Below, piece by piece: positions 37,239 through 46,030 of a DNA stretch of 64,000 nucleotides. A program made the translations under genes and the position numbers. This DNA comes from an uncultured Thermomicrobiaceae bacterium (lineage in GTDB: Bacteria > Chloroflexota > Chloroflexia > Thermomicrobiales > Thermomicrobiaceae): positions 1-64,000 of the forward strand of contig CALKCJ010000002.1 of the NCBI GenBank assembly GCA_938082375.1, given 5' to 3'. Each line of letters begins with the position of its first letter. The first letter of the stretch is position 1. The notes below the pieces were generated by a model, which made no database searches, was not told where the DNA came from, and worked only from the letters and a program-made list of their open reading frames with translations.

Positions 37239-37927
37239 CGGCACTGCCCGCGATCTGGTTGCCCCAGCAACCGCTCCAGGATCGCGGTAGCGCCGGAGAG
37301 CTCGGCCAGCGAAGCGCCCTCCAGCAGCCGACGCCGCCGCTCCTCGCTCCGCCGCTCGCGCGCCTCGACCTCGGGCCACAGCGCCGCCGCCTCCGACGGC
37401 CGGAGGAAGAGCACGCCGTTCTCGTTCGCCAACACGAGATCGCCCGGGTGCACGACTACACCGCCGCAGGACACCGGCAGGTTCAGCGCGCCGCTCGGCA
37501 TTCCCAACAGCTTGGTGGTGAGGAGGCTGGTGCCCCGGGCGAACACTGGGAAGCCCAGCTCCTGCAGCTCGGCGCGGTCGGTGCAGACCCCGTCGACGAC
37601 GATTCCGAGCGCGCCGCGCTGGCGGGCTGCCAGCGCCACCATCCCGCCCACCGGCGCATGGCGGCAGTCGCCGCCGGCCTCGATCACCAGCACGTCGCCG
37701 GGCCGAAGCAGCTCGGTCGCCTTGTGGACGAGCGTCGAGTCCGGCGGCGCGATGCGCACAGTAATCGCCCGGCCGGCCAGCTTGACCGGCTCGACCATGG
37801 CCCGGATGCCGGGATCAGCGAAGCCGTGCTCGATCAGGTGGCCGATGGTGGCGAAGCTCACCTGGAGGTAGCGCTGGCGCAACTCGTCTGGCAGCGGCGG
37901 CGGCGCCGGCCCCATCTCGACACTCAT
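37235..37927 (-). CDS. RraA-family protein (HMG aldolase / RNase E regulator homologue)
   Basis: A 230-residue protein. RraA fold features are the GDVLVIEAGGD loop, GIVVDGVCTDRAEL and FPVFARGTS. Bacterial members outside enterics are mostly 4-hydroxy-4-methyl-2-oxoglutarate aldolases or oxaloacetate decarboxylases rather than RNase E inhibitors. The start is set by GGAGGAGGGG just before the ATG. It follows the fumarase alpha gene by 16 bp, so a link with C4-acid metabolism (oxaloacetate or fumarate) is reasonable. Confidence 0.85.
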   Translation of the reverse strand: MSVEMGPAPPPLPDELRQRYLQVSFATIGHLIEHGFADPGIRAMVEPVKLAGRAITVRIAPPDSTLVHKATELLRPGDVLVIEAGGDCRHAPVGGMVALAARQRGALGIVVDGVCTDRAELQELGFPVFARGTSLLTTKLLGMPSGALNLPVSCGGVVVHPGDLVLANENGVLFLRPSEAAALWPEVEARERRSEERRRRLLEGASLAELSGATAILERLLGQPDRGQCR

Positions 37928-37943
37928 AACCCCTCCTCCCCAC

Positions 37944-38792
37944 CTACAGCTCGACGACACGGTGGCGGGCGGCCGGGCCGCACTGGAGGTTGACCGCCAC
38001 CGGCAGGCTGGCGATGTGGCAAGGGAAGGTTTCGACGTGCACCGCCAGCGCGGTGACCCGCCCGCCAAACCCTTGCGGACCAATCCCCAGCCGGTTGATC
38101 GCCTCCAGCAGCTCAGCCTCGAGCTCGGCCGTCTCAGGATCGGGGTTCAGGCTGCCGATCTCCCGCAGCAGCGCCCGCTTGGCCAGCCGGCCCACCGAGT
38201 CGAAGGTGCCGCCGATGCCGACACCGACGATGACCGGCGGGCAGGCGTTAGGCCCCGCTAGCTTCACCGTCTCCAGCACGAAGCGCTTGATCCCCGCGCG
38301 GCCATCGGCCGGGGTCAGCATGGCTAGCCGGCTCATGTTCTCAGCCCCGCCGCCCTTGGCCAGGAGCGCCAGCCGGATGCAGTCTCCTGGCACCAGCCGG
38401 GTGTGGACGATCGCCGGGGTGTTGTCGCGGGTGTTGCGCCGGGCGGTGAAGGGCCGTTCGACCATCGACTTGCGCAGGTAGCCGACGTTGTAGGCCTCGC
38501 GCACCCCGCGGTCGATCGCCTCCTCGAAGGCGCCGCCGACGATGTGGACGTCTTGACCAACGTCGGCGAAGACGACGACGGTGCCGGTGTCCTGGCACAT
38601 CGGCACGCGGTCGCTCTCGGCGATGGCCATATTGTCCAGGAGCTGCTCGAGCACCTGGCGACCGAGCGGGGAGACCTCGCGCTCGCGGGCCAGGGCGAAG
38701 GCGCGGCGGACGTCCTCGCCCAGCACGTAGTTGGCCTCCAGGCAGAGGTCTCGCACCGCCGCCGCGATCTCGTCGACGTGGATCTCGCGCAT
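37944..38792 (-). CDS. Class I fumarate hydratase alpha subunit (TtdA/FumA N-terminal type)
   Basis: A 282-residue iron-sulphur subunit. Expected [4Fe-4S] ligands appear in PMCQDTGTVVVF, in the PNACPPVIVGVGIGG stretch and near the C-terminal CHIASLPVAVN. Length and motifs match the alpha subunit of two-subunit class I fumarases or L-tartrate dehydratases. No beta subunit gene lies next to it; the next gene codes for an RraA-like protein. The ATG at 38792 has GGAGG nine bases before it. Confidence 0.88.
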   Translation of the reverse strand: MREIHVDEIAAAVRDLCLEANYVLGEDVRRAFALAREREVSPLGRQVLEQLLDNMAIAESDRVPMCQDTGTVVVFADVGQDVHIVGGAFEEAIDRGVREAYNVGYLRKSMVERPFTARRNTRDNTPAIVHTRLVPGDCIRLALLAKGGGAENMSRLAMLTPADGRAGIKRFVLETVKLAGPNACPPVIVGVGIGGTFDSVGRLAKRALLREIGSLNPDPETAELEAELLEAINRLGIGPQGFGGRVTALAVHVETFPCHIASLPVAVNLQCGPAARHRVVEL

Positions 38793-39049
38793 GGTGGTCG
38801 TCCTCCGGGCTGGCTCCGTGCCCAAAGCTAAGGCTACCCGAAAGCCGCCGCGGCGTCTCGCGTATAGGCACACAGGTTCATGTGGAAGCGTCCTCGAAGG
38901 GAGAGGGCTCGAAATCCAACCGACACCCCCTCTGCCGCCGACGGCAGCTCGACCTGTCGAGCGGTATCCCACCCGGTGGCTCGAGCTCGCCGGGAGACGA
39001 GCGCGAAGGCAGCCGGGGCCCAGCGCTAAACGACTCGGCCAGGGCGACC
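38793..39049. other. Intergenic region, 257 bp, no gene seen
   Basis: This lies between the fumarase gene and the 3' end of the damaged DprA-like gene, both on the minus strand. Open frames here have no recognisable content. It presumably holds the fumarase promoter, but no convincing hexamers were found. Confidence 0.4.
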
Positions 39050-39807
39050 TCAAAACCGAAGTCGCTTCCTGGTCGATCGACACCACGCTCCGAGCTCTGG
39101 ATCTGAGAGAAGCGCTCGATTCCCTTCGACGGCTTCGTCGAGCACCCAGAGTGGGCGCCCCCGCTTGCGTGCCTACTCTGCTGCGTTCCATGTCCCGCTA
39201 CGGCGCAGGCTCGCCTGTTCCTGGTTCGAAACGCGCGCGAGTCGGCGATTGCTCGTCTCGCGCGACACGCGCTTCAGCCCAGTGTGGACCACGAGCACGG
39301 CATCGGCCAACCCCACGACGAGCCGGTTCCGCGCCATCGCCGCGCGGGCATGCCAGCGCTCGCGGGGAGGCATTTCCGAAAGCACGAGCAGCTTTCCCGC
39401 CGCGAGGTACGGTTCATCTCGCTTGGCGAATCGGATGGCTTCAGCACTCTCCAAGCCCATCGGGAGGACGACGATGGCTCGCCCTCCGGACTCCAGCGCT
39501 CCGTTCGTCGCTTCCAGATCGACGCCGCGTGCCCCTCCGGTGACCACCACCAGCCGACGGCGAGCGAAATAGGCTCCCGCCTGCCGCGCATACGCGAGGA
39601 AGTCCGGTGGAGCGGAGCGGGATCCGACGATCGCGATGGTCGCTTCGGCGTTTAGGAGCTCGAGATTCGTGCCCTCCCAGGCGTAGAGCGTGGTCAACCG
39701 GCCGCACTTGCCTCTGAGCTTTCCCCCTTCGCCAGGCGTGAAGGGTAACGGCTATCGCCGTGCTCGATCGCGTGCGGCTTCCAGGGAATGCGCTCGTCCG
39801 CGGCCAC
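39050..39807 (-). pseudogene. DprA/Smf-like gene with a frameshift and an in-frame amber codon
   Basis: The minus strand encodes a DprA-like Rossmann protein in pieces. Part 1 (from GTG 39807) reads PHAIEHGDSRYPSRLAK, the family N-terminal motif, then goes out of frame at a G5 run (39723-39727). Part 2 continues TTLYAWEGTNLELLN, then TIAIVGSRSAPP, VVTGGARGVDLEATNGA and NRLVVGLADAVLVVHTG, and ends SGTWNAAE followed by TAG at 39175-39173. The same frame then reads ARKRGRPLWVLDEAVEGNRA up to TGA at 39052-39050. The joined product fits the family, so this is a once-complete gene now disabled unless decoded by readthrough. Distinct from the intact dprA at 13.3 kb; such paralogues often lie in defence islands. 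Confidence 0.75.
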
Positions 39808-39949
39808 GGCGCCACCTCTCCTCGCGCGCTCCCGACTACCGCAGAACCCGCGTCTTCGTCAGAGCTCATACCAGTACTGACCTTCTTGAGCGATCATGCA
39901 AACCGTTCCATGGCAAGACGCAAGGAAATGGCTACGCGAGCATGGATCG

Positions 39950-39990
39950 GTGAGTAGTCGACCCGCCACTTGACCGGGGTGACTACTCAC
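39950..39990. terminator. 10-bp perfect inverted repeat after the HEPN gene
   Basis: GTGAGTAGTC (39950-39959) and GACTACTCAC (39981-39990) pair perfectly around a 21-base loop, beginning at the base next to the HEPN stop codon. Probably a terminator of the leftward island transcript, although it lacks a T run. Confidence 0.5.
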
Positions 39991-40945
39991 CTATTGCGTG
40001 GTCGACGGCGTATCCTCAGAAAGCAGCTTCGTCAGGGCCACCTGTAGCCACTCTCTGGCCCGTGCAAAGGCAATGCTTGCTTCCTCTGGATTTCTGACCT
40101 TGCCCTCGTGCTCAATCGCATTGCGCACATCGATGACGATTCGGATTTCCCGATCCTCAGCCGCAATGCCAACCCGCTGAAAGGCATTGACAAAGCGCTC
40201 ATGCCACGGCCTCTGATCCGCCTGGAACAAGATATCGATAAGCCTGCCGATTTCGCGGTCTGTGAAGACGCCGTCCTGAGAAAGGGTCTCACGAAGCTTA
40301 CGGCGCAGGTCGCGCTGTCTCGAGTGGCTCTGGAGACGAGCTTTAACCAAAGGGACTGCAGATCCCGCCAGGTACTCGACGATCAGCTCCAGCGCTGCGT
40401 ACCGGACGAGGAACGCAGCCCACTCTTCGGGCGTGACAGCGGCAATGTAGTTCAACTCGAGCGCGCGCCTCAGCCGGTCATCGGGTAACGTCTCGAATCG
40501 CGCAACCACCCGATGCGCAAAGTCGACGGAGCCGATCACCTTTTCGAGCGTGAATGCCACCTCTGTCCCTCGTATGCTGTAATCACCAGCGCTCACTACA
40601 AGGACTCTCTCACCCGCGGCATCCACAGAATTGGGCTCTGCGGCGGCCGAAAGCTCGATCGGTTTAGCTCTCGCCTGAAGCTCTGAACCGTACACGACCC
40701 GAAACGCGTGACCCCGAACTGCGAAGGCGGCGAGCGCCCGGCACACCTCGCGCACCGCCTTCTCCTTCGCCTCAGTCGGATTACCAGCTTCGACCTCCAG
40801 CTTGGCGGAGCCAATCTTGCGCGGGGTCGTAGGCGCACAGAATCTCACCTACCTTGAAGGAATTCGGTAGGTGTGTCCACTGAGCAGAGCTCAGTGTCGT
40901 AGCGACAAACGGTTCGAACGGCACCGTGACCTCATAGATCGCCAT
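39991..40945 (-). pseudogene. HEPN-domain protein gene split by one extra base
   Basis: Two adjoining frames code one protein. Frame A starts at ATG 40945 (MAIYEVTVPFEPFV) and runs to GEILCAYD. Removing one C from the C4 run (40823-40826) joins it to PRKIGSAKLEVEAGNPTEAK and the rest of the 285-residue frame B. The C-terminal domain has VIDVRNAIEHEG, an R-x4-H motif as in HEPN ribonucleases and toxins. As it stands, a GTG at 40848 could produce a protein lacking 40 N-terminal residues, so partial function is possible. GGAGG lies 12 bases before ATG 40945, 16 bp after the methyltransferase remnant, so the two once formed an operon. Confidence 0.72.
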
Positions 40946-40961
40946 AGTACAAAGATGCCTC

Positions 40962-41736
40962 CTACTGGGCCGGCGGCACTCTCTCTGGCTCGCTCGTGCC
41001 TGCTGTAGCCCCCGCCCGCGCGAGGTTGAGGGCGAGGAGGCGAGCGAGGATGGTCTCCGCGTCCACGGCGGCCGGGGCGGGGTCGTCCCAGCCGTAGGCG
41101 TCCCAGACGGCGCGGTCGAGCCGGGCGTGCGCCTGCACCAGCCAGGTGGGCCGCTGGTTGTAGAGGTTGGTCAGCGTGCGGTGCTTCAGCTCGGCCGCGC
41201 TCGCCCCCTCGGGGTTCAGCCAGCGCTCGCGCAGGCAGTGCAGCTCGCGCGCCGCCGCGGATCGCGTTGGTCGCCAGCAGCCCGGCGTGCTTGGCCCGGC
41301 CGGCGGCGATCTCGGCCCGCGCCTTCTCGAAGAAGTAGCAGAGGTTGGCCTCGCACGGAACCCGGCCAGCGTAGACGGCGAAGAGGTCGTCCACGTAGGC
41401 GTCGCCCAGCTCCGCCCGCAGGCGCTTGCCGCCTAGGAACGGCGGGTTGCCGATACAGTACTGGAGGAGCTGCTGGTAGGCGGCGGCGAGGTCTCGGTGC
41501 TTGCCCTTGTACTCCCAGGCGAAGTGGCCGCGCATCCAGACGTCGGCGAAGCCCGGGTCGCCGGTCGTCTTGGTCGCGCCCTGCTGGAAGGTGAACCAGG
41601 CGCCGTGGGCGTCGGCCTCGGCCGGGGTCGGCTGGCCAAGCACGCGGCAGAGGTCGATGATGAAGTGCTCTTGGTAGGCTGCCGTCTCCTTGAGCGTGAC
41701 GTCAAACCACTTGGCGATGAACTCCCGGGGAGTCAA
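40962..41736 (-). pseudogene. Remnant of a type IIG-like DNA methyltransferase
   Basis: Three pieces of a large adenine-methyltransferase gene survive. The N-terminal part (TPREFIAKWFDVTLKETAAY, FTFQQGATKTTG, HFAWEYKGKH, AYQQLLQY) is fused in frame near 41457 to CIGNPPFLGGKRLRAEL, the NPPF catalytic motif. After LLATNAIRGG, around 41245-41256, the frame changes and the C-terminal part follows: AARELHCLRERWLNPEG, AELKHRTLTNLYNQRPTW and ILARLLALNLARAG, ending at TAG 40962. Intact relatives are around 900 residues; most of the restriction-like and motif I regions are gone here. The only start visible is a TTG at 41736 with no Shine-Dalgarno. Confidence 0.75.
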
Positions 41737-41895
41737 CGCAGGGGCGGATCGCTCTATACCCGGCTCCCGGCACGACTGGTACTGCTGCGGAAGATGGGCG
41801 TCTCGACCGAAAGGATAGGAGGCCGAGGAGTCAGCGTCAACCGCCGACCGAGCGAGTATGATGAGAGCCCGCGGGGAGGCCCGAGGAGGCGAGCG

Positions 41896-42396
41896 GTGGC
41901 GGGGCATACGGTTCGGCTCATCACCACGCACGACGTGGCCGGACGCCAGGTCTGGATCCAGCGGGCCACGCTGCGCGACCTGCTGCCGGTCACCCGGCTG
42001 CAACGTCGCTGCTTCCCCGATGGGCAGGCCTACGGCCTGGTGACGCTGCTCGTGCTCTACTTGTGGCCCGGGGTCGAGATCCTGGTGGCGCGCGTTGGCG
42101 AGCGCCTGGCCGGCTGCGTGGTCGGCGACGTGCAGCGCTCGCAGGGGCGCGTGTTGAACCTCTGTGTGGCGCCGGAGTTCCGGCGACAGGGAATCGGCTC
42201 GACCCTGCTCAGCGCCGTGGAGCACGTACTGGCCGCCGAGCAGTACACGCTGATGGTCGAGGACAAGAACCTGGGGGCGCAGGAACTGTACCGCCGTTCC
42301 GGGTACCTGCCGGTCAGCGAGCTGCGCCACTACTACGGCCGCAACCGGCACGGGGTCTTGATGCAGAAGCGCCAGAACGACCGGATGTCCTGGTAA
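41896..42396 (+). CDS. GNAT-family N-acetyltransferase (RimI-like)
   Basis: A 166-residue acetyl-CoA-dependent enzyme. The acetyl-CoA motif A is LNLCVAPEFRRQGIGSTLLS, and ELYRRSGYLPVSELRHYY is the motif B region. The GTG start at 41896 has GGAGG six bases before it. Similar proteins acetylate the N-terminus of ribosomal proteins; the substrate here is open. It is divergent from the island and convergent with the DUF1015 gene. Confidence 0.88.
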   Translation: MAGHTVRLITTHDVAGRQVWIQRATLRDLLPVTRLQRRCFPDGQAYGLVTLLVLYLWPGVEILVARVGERLAGCVVGDVQRSQGRVLNLCVAPEFRRQGIGSTLLSAVEHVLAAEQYTLMVEDKNLGAQELYRRSGYLPVSELRHYYGRNRHGVLMQKRQNDRMSW

Positions 42397-42415
42397 GGGC
42401 GGGGGCACGCGCCTG

Positions 42416-43807
42416 CTAGGCTGGCGATGGGCCGGCCAGGTCGTAGAAGACCAGACCCAGCGGCACCTTGGGGTAGAAGTAGGTGGACTTGGGGGGCATC
42501 ACTTCACCAGCCCGGGCCACCGCGAGCACGTCCTGGAGCGGCGTCGGCCGCAGGAAGAACGCCGCCCGCGCCGTCTGCTGGCTCACCAGCCGGACGGCCT
42601 CGTCGACCTCTGGCGTGAACGTGACCGCTGTCTCGCGCGCCGCCCCGTCCAGCCCGAGCAGGTGCTGGAGGACAACTGACTCGAAGACGGTCGCGTCGAG
42701 CTGGCGATAGGTCTGCGACCGCTGTCGCGGCAACAGGCTATCGACGGCGGCCCAGCCGTACAGGCGTAGCCGGAACAGTGCCCGCCCCTCGGGTGCCAGC
42801 GCCAGGTAGACCGGCAGCCCCCGCTCAGTCGCCAGCGCGCGCACCGCAGCCTCCACCGCCGCCGCGTGGCCGGGTGCCGGGAGCGGGACGGTCTCGACGA
42901 GGAAGTGCTGCCGCAGGTGAGCGAGGAAGTCGGGCCAGGCCACCTCGCCGAAGGCGCGGACGACTCGGTGGATCGGGCGGACGAGGATACCTGGGTCGCC
43001 GGCATCGACGATGTGGGCCAGGACGAAGTCGGCCGGGCCGGGGCCGTAGCCGGCCTGCCGCAGCTCCTGGCGGTAGCGCCGGGCGGCGGCGTAGCGATGG
43101 TGCCCATCGGCGATGACGACGGGGAAACCGGCGAGCGCCTGCCGCACCGTGTCGATAGCGGCCGGTTCGGAGAGCACCCAGAGCCGGTGCTCCCCAGAGC
43201 CGGTCTCGGTCGCAACCGTCACCGGCTCAGTCGCCGCCATCTCTCGGAGCAGGGCCGCGAGCCGGCCGCCTGCGGGGGCCAGCGCGTAGACGGCGCTCAG
43301 GTCGGCCCGGGCGGTGCGGAGCAGGGAAAGCCGCTGGGCCAGCACGGCCGGGGTGACGCTCTCATGCGGCAGCACGCTGTAGCGGCCGGGCTCGTCTAGT
43401 CGCAGCGCCGCGAAGACCCCGAACCGCCGGTAGCGCTTGCCGTCGAAGCGATAGGCATGCTCGTAGAGGTAGAACGCTGGAGCGGGGTCGAGCCGCAGCA
43501 CTCCCTCGGCCTGCCACCTCCGCAGGCGCGCGGCGGCCTCGCTGAAGTGCAGGCCGTCGGGGTCGGGTACCTCCAGGTAGAGGCTGTGCCGGGGATGGGC
43601 GGCAGCCAGCGCGAGCGCGGCCGGTCGGGAGAGTACGTCGTCCGGCGGGCCGAGCACTGCCCCCAGGTCGCCGACCTGCAGCAGGTGGTAGCGCAGCCCC
43701 CGGAAGGGGCGAGCGTCCACCGTATCGAGCTGGCGCGGCTCCGGGAGATAGAGGAGCTGGCAGCCGGAAACCGGGCCGGAACGCTCACCGGTTGGCACGT
43801 CACTCAT
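42416..43807 (-). CDS. DUF1015-family protein
   Basis: A 463-residue soluble protein. The DUF1015 hallmark IADGHHRYAAARRYR is present, as is DARPFRGLRYHL near the N-terminus. The family is widespread and uncharacterised biochemically; members are sometimes linked to serine metabolism by neighbourhood. It starts six bases after the gamma-glutamyltransferase stop, so both are in one operon. Confidence 0.88.
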   Translation of the reverse strand: MSDVPTGERSGPVSGCQLLYLPEPRQLDTVDARPFRGLRYHLLQVGDLGAVLGPPDDVLSRPAALALAAAHPRHSLYLEVPDPDGLHFSEAAARLRRWQAEGVLRLDPAPAFYLYEHAYRFDGKRYRRFGVFAALRLDEPGRYSVLPHESVTPAVLAQRLSLLRTARADLSAVYALAPAGGRLAALLREMAATEPVTVATETGSGEHRLWVLSEPAAIDTVRQALAGFPVVIADGHHRYAAARRYRQELRQAGYGPGPADFVLAHIVDAGDPGILVRPIHRVVRAFGEVAWPDFLAHLRQHFLVETVPLPAPGHAAAVEAAVRALATERGLPVYLALAPEGRALFRLRLYGWAAVDSLLPRQRSQTYRQLDATVFESVVLQHLLGLDGAARETAVTFTPEVDEAVRLVSQQTARAAFFLRPTPLQDVLAVARAGEVMPPKSTYFYPKVPLGLVFYDLAGPSPA

Positions 43808-43813
43808 TCGACC

Positions 43814-45553
43814 TCACCAACCCAGCGCGTAGGCCTCGGCGCGGGCATCCGCGCCCGCGGTCAGGGTCTCCCGCGCCTGGTCGACCAAGATCACGCACAC
43901 GTTGCCTGCCACCCGCGTCCACTCGGGCCAGGGTTCGACGCGGTGACCACGCTGCCGCAGCTCCTCAAGGGTACTCTCGGGCACGCGGCGCTCGATCTGG
44001 CAGAGACCAGGCCGGTAGGTGTGTGGCCAGAACGACTCCGGGTAGTTGTAGGTAGCGAAGCGCGGCACCTCGATGGCCTGCTGGGGATCCATGCCAAACT
44101 CGACGATGTTCAGGAAGACCTGGAGCATCGACTGCGGCTGCACGTCGGCCCCGGGCGTGCCGAAGACCATGAAGAGCTGGCCATCCGTGAACGCCATCGC
44201 CGGGTTGGGGGTCAATCGCGGCCGCTTGCGCGGCTGGAGCGAGGAGGGATGGTCGGGATCGAGCCAGCTCTGCGAGCCGCGGCCGGAGCAGAGCAAGCCG
44301 AGGCCAGGCACCACCGGCGTGCTGCCGATGCCGTCGCTCGGGGTGGCCGAGAAGGCGTTCCCCTCGGCGTCGACGACGCAGACGTAGCTGGTGTCCGGTT
44401 GGGGCGGCGAGTCCGCTCCACCTGCCGCGAGAGCCCGGCGCGCCCCGGCACGGAGCCCAGGAGCTGGCATCTCCGCCCAGGCCTGGTCGGGGCGGATCCG
44501 TTCGCGCTGCCAGGCGGCGTACTCCTTGGAGAGCAGTGCCGCCAGCGGCACGTCGACGAAGCGCGGGTCGCCGATGTAGGCCTCGCGGTCGGCGAAGGCG
44601 AGGTCGAGCGCGCTGACCACCGTGTGGATGTAGTCCGGCGAGTTGTGGCCCATCGCCTGCAGGTCGAAGCCCTCCAGGATGTTGAGCGCTTCGAGCAGCA
44701 CCGGCCCCTGGCACCAGGGCCCGCAGCCGTAGACCGTGAGGTCGCGATAGCTGACCGAGGGTGGCTCCTCGACCTCGACGGAGAAGTCGGCTAAGTCATC
44801 CTCGTCCAGGAAGCCGCCTTCCCGCTGGACGAAGGCGACGATCTCCTTCGCGATGTCGCCCCGGTAGAAGGCGTCGAGCGCCGCCTCAATGCCAGCGACC
44901 CGCCCGCGGTGGGCTGCCCGCTCCTCGGCGGCGATCAGTCGGCGAAAGGTGCGCGCCAGCTCGTGCTGGTAGAGCACGTCGCCGATCTCCGGCACGGCGC
45001 CGCCGGGCAGGAAGATGGCGGCCGTCGAGGGCCAGCGCCGGATCGCCTCGGCTTCTTTGCGCAGGTTGCGGTGGAGCGAGGGATAGACCGGGAACCCCCG
45101 CTCGCAGAGCTCGAGTGCAGGGGCCACCACCTCGGCGAACGACTTGGTGCCGTAGCGGGCCAGTGCTGTCAGCCAGGCCGCTGGCGCCCCCGGCACGATC
45201 GAGCGGCGCACACCGAGCGGGATCTCCCCGCCTTCCTCGCGGAGGAACGCCTCGATAGAGGCGCGCTTTCCCCACCAGCCCAGCCCGCTGATGCTGCGCA
45301 GCTCGCCGCTGGCCCGGTGGTAGACGATGATCGGGGCCACGCCGCCGAAACTGGTCAGGTCGGGCAGGAGGACGTTGAGGCAGATCCCGGCGGCGACTCC
45401 GGCATCGATCGCGTTGCCGCCCTGGGCGAGGAGACGGAACGCTGCCGCCGTCGCCAGGTAGTGGCCACTGGCGGCCGCGAAGTGGCGTGCCTGGATCGCC
45501 GGGCGGTACGAGGTGAGCGACGGCGGGCGAGGCGATGTCGCGTCAACCGGCAT
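43814..45553 (-). CDS. Gamma-glutamyltransferase family protein
   Basis: A 579-residue Ntn-hydrolase precursor. N-terminal GGNAIDAGVAAGICLNV, and PDTSYVCVVDAEGNAFSATPS at about 385-405, where the self-cleavage Thr is predicted in DTS (DTTH is more usual). A later GMDPQQAIEVPRF segment and a C-terminal region ending in RVAGNVCVILVD are typical. There is no signal peptide, so it is probably cytosolic; roles in glutathione or gamma-glutamyl or related amide metabolism are possible. Confidence 0.88.
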   Translation of the reverse strand: MPVDATSPRPPSLTSYRPAIQARHFAAASGHYLATAAAFRLLAQGGNAIDAGVAAGICLNVLLPDLTSFGGVAPIIVYHRASGELRSISGLGWWGKRASIEAFLREEGGEIPLGVRRSIVPGAPAAWLTALARYGTKSFAEVVAPALELCERGFPVYPSLHRNLRKEAEAIRRWPSTAAIFLPGGAVPEIGDVLYQHELARTFRRLIAAEERAAHRGRVAGIEAALDAFYRGDIAKEIVAFVQREGGFLDEDDLADFSVEVEEPPSVSYRDLTVYGCGPWCQGPVLLEALNILEGFDLQAMGHNSPDYIHTVVSALDLAFADREAYIGDPRFVDVPLAALLSKEYAAWQRERIRPDQAWAEMPAPGLRAGARRALAAGGADSPPQPDTSYVCVVDAEGNAFSATPSDGIGSTPVVPGLGLLCSGRGSQSWLDPDHPSSLQPRKRPRLTPNPAMAFTDGQLFMVFGTPGADVQPQSMLQVFLNIVEFGMDPQQAIEVPRFATYNYPESFWPHTYRPGLCQIERRVPESTLEELRQRGHRVEPWPEWTRVAGNVCVILVDQARETLTAGADARAEAYALGW

Positions 45554-45605
45554 AGCACCTGATCCTTCCTGCTCGATCGAGGAGCTCCGAGGCAGGCTGA
45601 AATCA

Positions 45606-45629
45606 GCCGGCGAGACATGTCTCGCCGGC
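45606..45629 (-). terminator. 24-bp perfect palindrome between two minus-strand genes
   Basis: GCCGGCGAGACA is followed directly by its reverse complement. It lies 11 bp beyond the stop of the upstream hypothetical gene and 52 bp before the gamma-glutamyltransferase start, so it probably ends the first transcript; a protein-binding operator is an alternative. Confidence 0.5.
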
Positions 45630-45640
45630 CGCCGTGCCAG

Positions 45641-46030
45641 CTACCGGCGCGCCTGCAAGCTGGTCAGTTGCTCGAGCACCGGAACGTCGTCCTCTTCGGC
45701 CCCGATCAGCACCAGCACGACCGCTTCCGGAGCCGGCTCTGTCTCCCGGATCGCCTCTTCGGGCGACGGGATGTACCGGTCGTCGCCCCACCGATCCGGC
45801 CGGTCGGAGAAATACGTCTCGCAGAGCCACGTCCGGCTGATGATTGCGTTGCTACCGAGCTTGCGCCGGGCACGCTCCTGGTAGCGATCGATCCGTCCGT
45901 CCGGATGGAGCACGAAGACCTCGACCACACGCCGGCCCTCGTGCCGGCCCCGGTCGAGGATAGCGGCGCCGATGGCCGCATCGAGCTCGGTCGCCGGCTG
46001 GCCACGCTGTGTCTTGAGGAAGTACCGCAC
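45641..46030 (-). CDS. Hypothetical protein
   Basis: A 129-residue protein that I do not recognise. It starts VRYFLKTQRGQPATELD and has a mixed alpha/beta pattern with no signal peptide or membrane helix. The GTG at 46030 has GGAGGG five bases upstream; the frame is open further up to 46090 but without a good start. A TAGAAT hexamer on the minus strand at 46094-46089 could be its -10 if transcription started further upstream. It is divergent from the ECF sigma module. Confidence 0.6.
   Translation of the reverse strand: MRYFLKTQRGQPATELDAAIGAAILDRGRHEGRRVVEVFVLHPDGRIDRYQERARRKLGSNAIISRTWLCETYFSDRPDRWGDDRYIPSPEEAIRETEPAPEAVVLVLIGAEEDDVPVLEQLTSLQARR

Noticed and set aside
38731-39543. Long plus-strand open frame across the fumarase upstream region and DprA-like gene
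   Set aside because: Composition is arginine/serine-rich as in GC-skewed shadow frames, and it opposes two recognisable minus-strand genes.
40904-40915. GTTCGAAC palindrome near the HEPN start as a second LexA box
   Set aside because: The half-sites are in the wrong order (GTTC before GAAC) and there is no N4 spacer.
43457-44794. 445-codon plus-strand frame opposite DUF1015 and GGT
   Set aside because: Spans two genes antisense, with no homology and atypical composition.
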